The notes below the pieces were generated by a model that was not told the DNA's origin, did not search any database, and was given only the letters and a program-made list of their open reading frames with translations. Of a DNA stretch of 64,000 bases, positions 52,004 through 60,047 are shown piece by piece (within the stretch, counting starts at the first letter, position 1; every line of letters begins with the position of its first letter). The position numbers and the translations under genes are program-made. The DNA comes from Paenibacillaceae bacterium (GTDB taxonomy: Bacteria > Bacillota > Clostridia > Lachnospirales > Lachnospiraceae). The stretch is from assembly GCA_015057775.1 (NCBI GenBank), contig SVDT01000001.1, positions 1 through 64,000 of the forward strand. The letters are read 5' to 3'.

Positions 52004-53851
52004 ATGAAACAGTACAGGATCGCCAGGAAAGAAACAGGATATTATCCCATGGGAATGACTAAGACTGGGGAGGGGGTTCATTTCAGCGTTGCAGCTCAGG
52101 GTAAGGAATTAAAACTACTTTTTTTTCGTGGCGATGAAACGGAGCCCTTCTGTACCTTTCTCTTTCCGGAAAAAGAAAAGCGGGGAGAAGTTTTTTCTGT
52201 TACAATCCTTGGAGATGACTTCACCGGGATTTCCTATTGCTATGAGATTGATGGGAAACGGTTCTCTGATCCGTATGGGAGAGCTTTTACAGATAAGGAT
52301 CGCTGGGGAGATTTAGAGAGAGCAGCTGTATTATCCAAAAGTCCGGTTACGTTTGAAGCTTTTGACTGGGGAGAAGAGAAGCGTCCGCTGATTCCATATG
52401 AGGATTCTGTGGTCTACCGGATTCATGTCCGGGGATTTACCATGCATTCTTCTTCCGGAACCAGGAATAAAGGAACCTTTCGGGCAATAGAGGAGAAAAT
52501 CCCCTACTTAAAAGAGCTGGGTATCACAACCGTGGAGCTGATGCCTGTTTATGAATTTCAGGAAGTGATTCTTCCTGAAATTGTGCAGGGCAGTCCCTAT
52601 GGTGTGGATAAACCTACGGGAAAAATAAATTATTGGGGATATACCTCGGGATTCTATTTCGCTTCCAAAGCGTCTTATGCCTCGGATAATAAGGAAACAC
52701 CGGCTTTAGAGCTAAAAAAACTGGTCAAGGCTCTTCATAAAGAAGGAATAGAACTTATTACAGAATTGTATTTCTCAGGAAAGGAGTCCCCAACTCTTGT
52801 TCTTGATGCGGTTCGGTTCTGGGCAGAAGAATTTCATCTGGATGGAATTCATCTGGTGGGATTTCCGCCTCTTGATTTAATCGGACGTGATCCCTATTTA
52901 AAAGGGTTAAAGCTATGGGCTGATTCCTGGGGTGACATACCTCAAAAGGGATCTAAATATCTGGCAGAATATAATGACAGCTTCCAGACAGATATGAGAA
53001 GAGTGCTGAAAGGGGACGAGGAGCAGATGAAAAATCTGGTCTTCCGGACCAGAAACAATCCGTCTGACCGGGGCATGATTCAATATATGGCGAATACCAA
53101 TGGGTTCACCATGATGGATATGGTTTCCTACGATACAAAGCATAATGAGGCCAATGGAGAATCCAATCTGGATGGCAATCCCTACAATTATTCGTGGAAC
53201 TGCGGGACAGAAGGTCCAACGAGGAAGAAAAAAGTGGTGGAGCTTAGAAAAAAACAGCTGCGCAACGCTTTTTTGCTGCTGCTCTTAAGTCAGGGTACTC
53301 CGCTTTTTATGGCGGGGGATGAATTTGGCAATACTCAGTCGGGCAATAACAATGCTTATTGCCAGGACAATGATATCTCCTGGTTAAACTGGAACCTCTT
53401 AAAAACAAACAGGGATCTTTTTGAATTTGTGAAAACAGTCATCGCTTTTAGAAAGGCCCACCCCGTATTTCACAGGAGAGAAGAAGCAAAGAACATGGAT
53501 TATCTTGCTTGTGGAGTCCCAGATGTATCTTATCATGGGGTAAAACCATGGTATCCGGAATATGAGAATTTCAGGCGTCAGCTGGGTATCCTTTATTGGG
53601 GAGATTATGCCAGAAAAGCAGATGGGGCAGCAGATAACCATTTTTATATCGCATATAACATGCACTGGGAACCCCATACGTTTGATCTTCCAAACCTTCC
53701 GAAAAAACATCAGTGGCATGTGGTGTTTCATACGGATAAGCAGGAAGAGAACGGGAAATATGAGGAAGGAAATGAACCGGTACTGGAAGGAAAGAGTTTT
53801 CCCGTTCCTCCCAGAACCATTGTAGTATTTATGGGAAAGAAGGATGATTGA
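52004..53851 (+). CDS. GH13 glycogen-debranching-like protein with substituted catalytic residues
   Basis: The 615-residue protein has an N-terminal isoamylase-type CBM48 domain (about 8-95) and a GH13 barrel of the GlgX/pullulanase branch (YRIHVRGFTMHSS near 133; VSYDTKHNEANGESNLDG near 375; NYSWNCGTEGP; FMAGDEFGNTQSGNNNAYCQ). All three catalytic positions differ from the family: region II reads DGIHLVGF where GFRFD is expected (near 280), region III reads ADSWG for AEPWD (near 305), and region IV reads NTNGFT for AHDGFT (near 363). It is likely a glycan-binding pseudoenzyme. ATG 52004 follows GGAGAAGAGG, 27 bases after the ABC-F gene. Confidence 0.85.
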   Translation: MKQYRIARKETGYYPMGMTKTGEGVHFSVAAQGKELKLLFFRGDETEPFCTFLFPEKEKRGEVFSVTILGDDFTGISYCYEIDGKRFSDPYGRAFTDKDRWGDLERAAVLSKSPVTFEAFDWGEEKRPLIPYEDSVVYRIHVRGFTMHSSSGTRNKGTFRAIEEKIPYLKELGITTVELMPVYEFQEVILPEIVQGSPYGVDKPTGKINYWGYTSGFYFASKASYASDNKETPALELKKLVKALHKEGIELITELYFSGKESPTLVLDAVRFWAEEFHLDGIHLVGFPPLDLIGRDPYLKGLKLWADSWGDIPQKGSKYLAEYNDSFQTDMRRVLKGDEEQMKNLVFRTRNNPSDRGMIQYMANTNGFTMMDMVSYDTKHNEANGESNLDGNPYNYSWNCGTEGPTRKKKVVELRKKQLRNAFLLLLLSQGTPLFMAGDEFGNTQSGNNNAYCQDNDISWLNWNLLKTNRDLFEFVKTVIAFRKAHPVFHRREEAKNMDYLACGVPDVSYHGVKPWYPEYENFRRQLGILYWGDYARKADGAADNHFYIAYNMHWEPHTFDLPNLPKKHQWHVVFHTDKQEENGKYEEGNEPVLEGKSFPVPPRTIVVFMGKKDD

Positions 53852-54791
53852 CCGGAAACTCCGGTCTTTCTCCATTTAAGACCCGGAAGATGTCCATAGC
53901 AGCAAAAAGCTCCATACGGTCAAGAGCTTCCCTGGTATTGGCGGCACAATGGGGAGAAACAATGATGTTATTATATTTAAGCAGCGCGCTGTCTGCAGGA
54001 AGGGGCTCCGTTTCAAATACATCAAGGGCAGCCCCTTTTATTTTTTTGTCTTTTACAGCCTGTATTAAATCGTCTTCCTGTATTAATCCGCCCCTGGAGA
54101 CATTGATTAAGACTGCGGCTGGCTTCATCATATCCAACTGCTCTCTGGCTATCATGTGCCGGTTCTTTTCGGAAAAAGGAACATGGAGAGAAATGAAGTC
54201 CGCATTCCGATAGACCTCTTCCGGAGTGGACACCGGAGTAACGAAAGCGGGAGCATTGTCAGTGGTCAAATGGTGATCATAGACGATTACCTTCATATCA
54301 AATCCCATAGAAGCTTTTTTTGCCACCAGCTTTCCTATATTACCAAAACCAATCAGTCCCAGGGTGAGACCAGACAGTTCAATGTTAAAAACATCCTTTC
54401 GGATTGAAAAATCGCTTTTCTTTACAGCTTCCGACATAATCTCATGGTTTTTAGCACAGGCAAGCATGAAAAAAACAGTATGCTCTGCCACCGCGTTGGA
54501 GTTGGCATTTCCAGAGTTAGTCACCTGGATGCCCAGTTTTTCTGCATAGACTGTATCAATATAGTCAACTCCTGCACTGAAGCTTGAGATTACTTTTAAG
54601 TTTTTGCACCGGTCCAGTAATGGTTTATCGTACCGGAATTTTCTGGTAGGACCTGTAAGTATGGCGTGACATTGTTCAAAAACAGGGTCATCTGCTGATG
54701 TAGGAGCAGATAATATAAGCTCGCAGCCTTTTTTTGTCAGGTAATCGGTACCTGTATGAGAGATCGTTCTTGGGATCAGCACTTTAAACAT
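53829..54791 (-). CDS. D-2-hydroxyacid dehydrogenase (phosphoglycerate dehydrogenase-like)
   Basis: The 320-residue protein has the NAD-binding motif GLIGFGNIGKLVAKKA (near 145), Arg in NVSRGGLIQ (near 235), Glu in FETEPLP and His in SPHCAANT (near 283), the catalytic triad of this family. It reduces a 2-keto acid with NADH; the substrate is not fixed by sequence. ATG 54791 follows AAAGGAATCAAAT; the upstream extension lacks a site. It has its own promoter (54835-54863) and overlaps the convergent GH13 gene by 23 bases. Confidence 0.9.
   Translation of the reverse strand: MFKVLIPRTISHTGTDYLTKKGCELILSAPTSADDPVFEQCHAILTGPTRKFRYDKPLLDRCKNLKVISSFSAGVDYIDTVYAEKLGIQVTNSGNANSNAVAEHTVFFMLACAKNHEIMSEAVKKSDFSIRKDVFNIELSGLTLGLIGFGNIGKLVAKKASMGFDMKVIVYDHHLTTDNAPAFVTPVSTPEEVYRNADFISLHVPFSEKNRHMIAREQLDMMKPAAVLINVSRGGLIQEDDLIQAVKDKKIKGAALDVFETEPLPADSALLKYNNIIVSPHCAANTREALDRMELFAAMDIFRVLNGERPEFPVNHPSFP
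53850..53870 (+). terminator. Terminator of the GH13 gene inside the dehydrogenase 3' end
   Basis: GACCGG (53850-53855)/CCGGTC (53861-53866) followed by TTTCTCC. Confidence 0.5.
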
Positions 54792-54834
54792 ATTTGATTC
54801 CTTTCTGGAGGCATTGCCACTAATGTTATCAATG

Positions 54835-54863
54835 ATAGTAACACAGGCCTGAAAGGGTTTCAA
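54835..54863 (-). promoter_or_regulatory. Promoter of the dehydrogenase gene
   Basis: On the minus strand TTGAAA (plus 54858-54863), 17 bp, TACTAT (plus 54835-54840), just downstream of the padR stop codon. Confidence 0.55.
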
Positions 54864-54872
54864 GCGAATCTG

Positions 54873-55412
54873 TTATAGTCCGGAATCGATGGTCTCATCA
54901 CACCAGCCAATGGTGGCCTCGCAGGATAAGACACCTCTGCGAAGCATAGCCTTTAAAAAGCGGGAGCGTTCTTTTGTTATTTCCTCAATTCCCTGTTCCA
55001 GGTCATGCTGCATGTCTAAGTATTTTTCCAGTTTTCTAACATGGATTTGTTTATAATCTTCCAGCATTTTAATAATATGTTCTTTTGGCTGATTGCTTGA
55101 GAATAACAATTTCAGCATAAATTCGGAGCGCATGGGTTGTATTTCTGCGTCTTCCATCAGCCAGGATTCCAACTCCATCTGACCCTTTGGAGTAATCTGG
55201 TACTGTATTTTTTTGTCGCTTGTTTCGCTTTCTACAATCTCTACCAGTTCATCTATGAGCATTTTTTTCAATGTTGGGTATATATGCCCAAAGTTTTCGT
55301 TCCAAAAACCGGAGAGTACGGTATCGCAATATTTTTTAATGTCATAGCCTGTGCCGGGTGAGACATTTAAGATTCCTAATATTGCATATAAGGATTTGTT
55401 TTTTAACGCCAT
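54873..55412 (-). CDS. PadR family transcriptional repressor
   Basis: The 179-residue protein has the PadR winged helix (1-85; SLYAILGILNVSPGTGYDIKKY and GHIYPTLKKMLIDELVE) and a C-terminal Vir_act_alpha_C-type dimerisation helix bundle (about 95-179). ATG 55412 follows GAAAGGC and lies 16 bases after the glycosyltransferase stop codon. PadR repressors respond to phenolics or antibiotics and usually control an adjacent gene; the double palindrome before the glycosyltransferase gene is its probable operator. Confidence 0.9.
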   Translation of the reverse strand: MALKNKSLYAILGILNVSPGTGYDIKKYCDTVLSGFWNENFGHIYPTLKKMLIDELVEIVESETSDKKIQYQITPKGQMELESWLMEDAEIQPMRSEFMLKLLFSSNQPKEHIIKMLEDYKQIHVRKLEKYLDMQHDLEQGIEEITKERSRFLKAMLRRGVLSCEATIGWCDETIDSGL

Positions 55413-55428
55413 TTTAAGTGCCTTTCTT

Positions 55429-56604
55429 TTATTTGTTAACGTAACTTTCCAGTTTTTCAACTGTAAGTTCCCAATTGGAACAGCTTCTCATTTCATGGGA
55501 GATTCTAAGGCAGTTCTCCTTTATTGTATCATCTGAAAGTAGTTGCTGGATCTGGCCTTTTAGTTTTTCTGCTGATAGTTCCTTCATGTTATCTGATAAA
55601 CCCAGATTCATGGTTACAAGCCTTTTGGCAGTCATATGCTGATCATTGACCAGAGGGAAGGCAAGCATGGGCACACCAAAATATAACGCCTCATTCACAC
55701 TGTTAAATCCTGCATGGGTGATGAATGCATCTGCTTTATCTAAAATTTCAAGCTGGGGAAATACATTTTTAACCAGAAAGTTGTCCGGTAATTCCCCCAA
55801 TTGATCAACTTCGCACTTGGTTCCAATGGACATACACACATAATAGTCTGTATTTTCAAATGCGCAAATGCACATCTTATAGAAATCCATAAAATCCGTG
55901 TTCAGGCTGCCAAGTGAAATATATAGCAGTTTTCTGTTTCCAATCCCGGATAAGTCTACAGACTCAGTGTTTTTTGCCCGCTCCATAGAAGGTCCGGCAA
56001 ATAAATATTGGGGTTCGGTTACTGCATCATCCCCGTTAAATCCCCTGGTGGTATATACAATATTGTGATCAGCTTTGCTTATAAAAACTTCTTCCAGTGT
56101 GGGTTCTTCTATTTTATAACAAGTACAGATTCTGTTCAATATCTGATAGCAGTAATCCAGCTGTGGGTGAGTCCCAGGCACCAGCATACGCGGTGGTACC
56201 GGTGCATGGCTCATGGCAAAAGAAGAATGGGAACAGATAACCGGTGTATGAGTAAGTTGTTTTAAAAAGCATCCGCCCCCAAAGATGGAGTCACAAAAAA
56301 TGAGGTCATAGGTGCGTTCTTTTAAAATATCCAGAATCTGAGGCAGCATTACTTCATCGTATAAAAGAATATATTCCATCAGCATGTAAAACGGATGTCG
56401 GTCTGTGGGGCGGTAAGCTTTTAAAAAAAGATTCAGGCCGCTTCCAAAGTCAATCCAGTCTGCACCTGATTTTGTTACCTGCTCCGAAAATTCCACTGAG
56501 CAGAAATAATCTACTTTATGCCCTTTTTCTGTAAGCTTCTTCACCAGTCCAAGTGTGGGATTGATATGTCCATACAGATTTGCATTTACAAATAAAATAT
56601 TCAT
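55429..56604 (-). CDS. MGT-family (UGT-like, GT1) glycosyltransferase
   Basis: The 391-residue protein begins NILFVNANLYGHINPTLGLV and has the nucleotide-sugar motif region ITHAGFNSVNEALYFGVPML (near 290), SLGSLN near 232 and PLVNDQHMTAKRL. This is the macrolide/antibiotic glycosyltransferase type (MGT, OleD-like), which attaches a sugar from UDP-sugar to a hydrophobic acceptor. It is the first gene of an operon with padR. Inactivation of a macrolide or host/plant phenolic is a reasonable guess, but the acceptor is unknown. Confidence 0.9.
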   Translation of the reverse strand: MNILFVNANLYGHINPTLGLVKKLTEKGHKVDYFCSVEFSEQVTKSGADWIDFGSGLNLFLKAYRPTDRHPFYMLMEYILLYDEVMLPQILDILKERTYDLIFCDSIFGGGCFLKQLTHTPVICSHSSFAMSHAPVPPRMLVPGTHPQLDYCYQILNRICTCYKIEEPTLEEVFISKADHNIVYTTRGFNGDDAVTEPQYLFAGPSMERAKNTESVDLSGIGNRKLLYISLGSLNTDFMDFYKMCICAFENTDYYVCMSIGTKCEVDQLGELPDNFLVKNVFPQLEILDKADAFITHAGFNSVNEALYFGVPMLAFPLVNDQHMTAKRLVTMNLGLSDNMKELSAEKLKGQIQQLLSDDTIKENCLRISHEMRSCSNWELTVEKLESYVNK

Positions 56605-56616
56605 CCTTTTCCTCCT

Positions 56617-56667
56617 TATATCACTCTGATATAGTTTGAATTTTATATCAGAGTGATATAGTTGTCA
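56617..56667 (-). promoter_or_regulatory. Consensus promoter with two palindromic operators, probable PadR target
   Basis: Minus strand: TTGACA (plus 56662-56667), 17 bp, TAAAAT. Two identical palindromic boxes TATATCA-CTC-TGATATA lie in the spacer (plus about 56643-56660) and between -10 and the ribosome site (plus 56617-56633). Together they form perfect 16-bp inverted repeats (56617-56632 and 56645-56660, spacer 12). Confidence 0.8.
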
Positions 56668-56690
56668 AGGGATTTGTAAGACAATCATGA

Positions 56691-57551
56691 TTATAAATCT
56701 TCCAGGTACCAGGTTCCAGGTAAAAACTCTGCGGGCAGGCCGCAGGACTTAAAGTAATCAACCATTGCAATACATGCAAATTTTTCTGTAGAATAGTGTG
56801 TTCCGCCTATAACATTAATGGAATGCTTCCTGGAAATTTTATGAAATTCCATGGTAGGTTCAAAATATGGTAAGGGTTTTGTAAATCCGGTAATATAACA
56901 ATTGATGCTTCTTTCAGCAACTTCCGTTGCAGCAAACGGATAACTGCCTCCCCCGGCTGCCACAGCCACCAGGCTATCTTTTAAGGTATCTGCCCCATAT
57001 GCATAAAGACGACACTTATGACCCACTGTTTTTTCCATAAGCTTTTGTATATCTCTTATCTGTTCCAATGGAGATTTGCAGATAACCCCCACTTTTGTAT
57101 TTTTATCATATTGGCAAAATGGCTCTATAATCTCTAAGCCCATAGCGCGTGCCAGGCTTACGGAAGTGGAAAATTTACCATACTGGTCTAAGGGTGAATG
57201 GAGCATATAGAACGAGATTCTGCGTTTTTTCAGCTCTTTTAGATACTCAACCGGGATATCATAAAAGGGGAAGCCATCCAGTAAATTCTCATATCCCATT
57301 GCATGATGGGAGAACAGAAGAATGTCTGATTCATTCCGGTCAAAGATTTTATTTAATAGCGCTTTGTCTGGAAATGTGACAGTGTATACTTTCTTAATTA
57401 TTTCGGTATTATCAAGTACCAATCCCATATATTCAGTTCTGAACTCAGGTGTAATAAATTCATTATCAAAATTCATAAATCCCCAATCGTCAGTTCTGTT
57501 TGCCAGATCAAAATCAGCATAGAGTTTGTTATATATATCCCGGGCAATCAT
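56691..57551 (-). CDS. NIF3-like dinuclear metal protein
   Basis: The 286-residue protein has the two metal-binding signatures of the NIF3/DUF34 family: LLFSHHAM (near 78) and GGTHYSTEKFA (near 250), plus a middle domain with GVICKS and AAGGGSYPFA. Some members act as GTP cyclohydrolase-like or metal-handling proteins; function is not settled. It starts after GGAGGTATAAA. It is codirectional with the glycosyltransferase but separated by the promoter region. Confidence 0.88.
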   Translation of the reverse strand: MIARDIYNKLYADFDLANRTDDWGFMNFDNEFITPEFRTEYMGLVLDNTEIIKKVYTVTFPDKALLNKIFDRNESDILLFSHHAMGYENLLDGFPFYDIPVEYLKELKKRRISFYMLHSPLDQYGKFSTSVSLARAMGLEIIEPFCQYDKNTKVGVICKSPLEQIRDIQKLMEKTVGHKCRLYAYGADTLKDSLVAVAAGGGSYPFAATEVAERSINCYITGFTKPLPYFEPTMEFHKISRKHSINVIGGTHYSTEKFACIAMVDYFKSCGLPAEFLPGTWYLEDL

Positions 57552-57674
57552 TTTATACCTCCATTGAAATATGTTTCTACCTTGTTAACCGGTAGTATTT
57601 TCCTGAAAGCTATGCTATCATATTTGTTATCATAGTAATAAGGTCAAATGACCCGTTTTTCGATAGGGGGAAAA

Positions 57675-58307
57675 ATGTTTACAGACATTCGTAATATAAT
57701 GCCAGAATCCGTTAGCAAACGTCTGATTAGAAAATACTATAAGGCAGGAAGTCCCATTATTTTGGCTGAACTGGAAAATAATTATGTATTTTTTTTAGTA
57801 GAAGGCAGCGCAGAGGCTGCTGTTTTGCATTGCAACGGGGCGATTGCATCCGTCTATCTATATGAATCAGGTGGGATTTTTGGAGAAATTGAACCTTTTT
57901 ATGAAGGCGTTAAACCTGTGACGATTACGGCACTTACTCCCTGCGTAGTGGACATTCTATATAAAGATGATTTTATCCAATGGCTGAAAGAAGACTTTGA
58001 AGCAACGAAAGCGCTTATCTCACTGATCGCTTTGAAATTGATCCGAAGCAGTGAACGGATTGAGGAGATGACAATTCTCTCGGTTAGAGAGCGTGTTTTG
58101 CGTTGTGTGGCAGTGTATCAGCATAAGAATATTCTTAACCGGCTGACCAAAAGCCTGCTGGCAAATGAGACAGGTGCACCTGTCCGCAGCATTAACCGGG
58201 CAATTGCCCAGTGTGCAGAGCAGGGGTTATTTTATTATAGCGACGGCAAGTTTTATGTAAAGGATTCTATGACATTAGAGAATCATCTTCCTGATTTTAT
58301 GAAATAA
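57675..58307 (+). CDS. Crp/Fnr family transcriptional regulator
   Basis: The 210-residue protein has a cyclic-nucleotide-binding-like domain (about 10-120; AGSPIILAELENNYVFFLVEG and GGIFGEIEPF) and a C-terminal helix-turn-helix (LANETGAPVRSINRAIAQCAE near 165-185). ATG 57675 follows AGGGGG. It lies convergent with the CO dehydrogenase operon, so a CooA-like role came to mind, but the heme-ligand pattern of CooA is not visible. Its ligand and targets are unknown. Confidence 0.87.
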   Translation: MFTDIRNIMPESVSKRLIRKYYKAGSPIILAELENNYVFFLVEGSAEAAVLHCNGAIASVYLYESGGIFGEIEPFYEGVKPVTITALTPCVVDILYKDDFIQWLKEDFEATKALISLIALKLIRSSERIEEMTILSVRERVLRCVAVYQHKNILNRLTKSLLANETGAPVRSINRAIAQCAEQGLFYYSDGKFYVKDSMTLENHLPDFMK

Positions 58308-58365
58308 ATAAGCAGCAGGCATCAGCTGAGTATATCACCAGCTGCCCTGCTGCTTATTTATTAAT
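58306..58365. terminator. Bidirectional terminator between the Crp-type and oxidoreductase genes
   Basis: Arms AATAAGCAGCAGG (from about 58307) and CCTGCTGCTTATT (ending near 58360) with an inner CAGCTG-type stem and A/T tracts on both sides. Confidence 0.8.
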
Positions 58366-59587
58366 TCATTGTATAACGATACTGTCCCCGGGAATCTGTT
58401 CCGTAAAAGTCGGCAAAAGACAGATGGAAGATATCAGTCTTAACAGTATCAAGAGATACCTGATTTTTGATCAGATACTGATAGATACCGGTGTAATCAA
58501 TGGGACCCTGAATCATAATACTTTGAAGGCGTCCATCACGTAAGATTGCCCTTTTATAACAACCGGAGTCTTCCTGTGACAGGATCTGATCTCCGTCTCT
58601 TGCGATTCCATCTCCTAAAGAGAGGGTTGTAAGTCCATAAAAATTCATGGTGTTTTTCATGCCGTAAGGATCTTCATAGGGGGTTTTAACTCCGCACATA
58701 TTGCAGGCAGCTGTGTATCCCTGCTTCATGGCATTAGGCCAGATGGCAGCGATCCCGTTCACATCTCCTGCAGCATAAATGTTTTTGCAGGATGTTTCCA
58801 TGCAATCATTCACCTTAATAAAACGGTCAACGGCGATTTCACAGTTTTCTGTGCAGTCTGTTGCCGGGCGGACTCCGGCTGCGACAACAATCATATCACA
58901 TTCCAGAATAGTCCCGTCATCAAGCATAACAGAGTTGATCTGATCGTTTTCCGGCATCGTGGTTAAAACCACTTTTCTTCCCAGAACGAATTTGCACCCA
59001 TGCTGTGCAAATAATTTCTGATAGGCTTTACCAGCCGTTTCATCCAGCTGCTTTGGAAGAATCCGGTCCGCCAGCTCTAATACCGTTACATCCTTTTTCT
59101 GCTCCAGAAATGCATAAGCGGCGTCCATTCCTACCAGCCCGGAACCTATTACCAGAATTTTATCTGCGGACTGGGCAAATTTGCGGATTTGTCTTGCATC
59201 ACTTAAATTCCGCAGGCCAAATACATTTTTGGCTTCTCTTAAATTAACAATGGGAGGTATCACGCTGTGTGCACCTGTTGCGATCAGAAGGCGGTCAAAG
59301 TTAAGCTCTGTTCCATCATCAAGTAAAACAGTCTGCTTCATGGGATCAATATGTACCGCTTCTTTGTTCTTCAGCCACTTGATTCCAAGTGTATCAAAAA
59401 AATCTGCCGGAACAAATGAAAGAGCTGCTTCATCCCGTTCATGGCTTAAGTACTTATGGAGCATACAACGGGAATGAACCTGGTCGTCAACCGACACCAT
59501 GATGATATCCGCTTTTGGTTCCAGCTTTCGGATGGTTTTAGCAGCCGAGATGCCGGCAGCGCCTGCGCCGATAATTACATGAGTCAT
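58361..59587 (-). CDS. NAD(P)/FAD-dependent oxidoreductase of the CO dehydrogenase operon
   Basis: The 408-residue flavoprotein has an N-terminal FAD motif HVIIGAGAAGISAAKTIR, a second dinucleotide fold ILVIGSGLVGMDAAYAFLE (near 145) and the FAD ribityl motif NIYAAGDVNGI (near 270). It resembles rubredoxin/NADH reductases of the pyridine-nucleotide-disulfide class without the redox disulfide. With CooS and CooF it would carry electrons from CO to NAD(P)+. ATG 59587 overlaps the stop of the ferredoxin gene; its ribosome site AAGGAGG lies inside that gene. Confidence 0.9.
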   Translation of the reverse strand: MTHVIIGAGAAGISAAKTIRKLEPKADIIMVSVDDQVHSRCMLHKYLSHERDEAALSFVPADFFDTLGIKWLKNKEAVHIDPMKQTVLLDDGTELNFDRLLIATGAHSVIPPIVNLREAKNVFGLRNLSDARQIRKFAQSADKILVIGSGLVGMDAAYAFLEQKKDVTVLELADRILPKQLDETAGKAYQKLFAQHGCKFVLGRKVVLTTMPENDQINSVMLDDGTILECDMIVVAAGVRPATDCTENCEIAVDRFIKVNDCMETSCKNIYAAGDVNGIAAIWPNAMKQGYTAACNMCGVKTPYEDPYGMKNTMNFYGLTTLSLGDGIARDGDQILSQEDSGCYKRAILRDGRLQSIMIQGPIDYTGIYQYLIKNQVSLDTVKTDIFHLSFADFYGTDSRGQYRYTMN

Positions 59588-60036
59588 CATTCCACCTCCT
59601 TCACATAGATTGCTTTGGTAGGACATGCTTTTACGCAGCTTGGCTCGCTGCCGTGATCAAAGCAGAAGTCGCATTTGATTACACTGGTTTTTGTGGTTGT
59701 GTCTGCTTTTAACACGCCGTATGGGCAGTTCATCACACACATGAAGCAGGAACCGCACTTTTTTTCGTCGTAATACACGTGACCTGATTCTTCGTCCTTT
59801 ACAAGAGCTCCACTCATACAGGACATCACACATTCCGGCTGGTCGCAGTGGCGGCAGAAGATGGGAGCATAGTGACCGTTCCCTTTCATGACGATGTGAT
59901 TTCTGGATTCATTTTCCGGATTGGTTAAATCCAGATCATAAATGCTTCCGCCATCTTTTCTATGTGCCTGCATACAGGCGAGAACACAGTTCTTACACCC
60001 GTCGCATTTGGCTTCATCAATGAATATCCGTTTCAT
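59587..60036 (-). CDS. cooF: CooF-like polyferredoxin
   Basis: The 149-residue protein has four cysteine clusters: CDGCKNCVLAC (11-21), CRHCDQPECVMSC (near 61), CGSCFMCVMNCP (near 94) and CDFC...CVKACP (near 122-137). This predicts four [4Fe-4S] centres. It is the usual electron carrier beside CO dehydrogenase. It begins 11 bases after cooS behind GGAGG and overlaps the oxidoreductase gene. Confidence 0.9.
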   Translation of the reverse strand: MKRIFIDEAKCDGCKNCVLACMQAHRKDGGSIYDLDLTNPENESRNHIVMKGNGHYAPIFCRHCDQPECVMSCMSGALVKDEESGHVYYDEKKCGSCFMCVMNCPYGVLKADTTTKTSVIKCDFCFDHGSEPSCVKACPTKAIYVKEVE

Positions 60037-60047
60037 ATGCCCTCCTC

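Noticed and set aside
52004..53851. Active glycogen debranching enzyme
   Set aside because: All three GH13 catalytic positions appear substituted, so activity should not be assumed from overall similarity.
57675..58307. CooA-type CO sensor next to the CO dehydrogenase operon
   Set aside because: It is a Crp-family protein but the Pro2/Cys/His heme-ligand pattern of CooA is not evident, and it is convergent with the operon.
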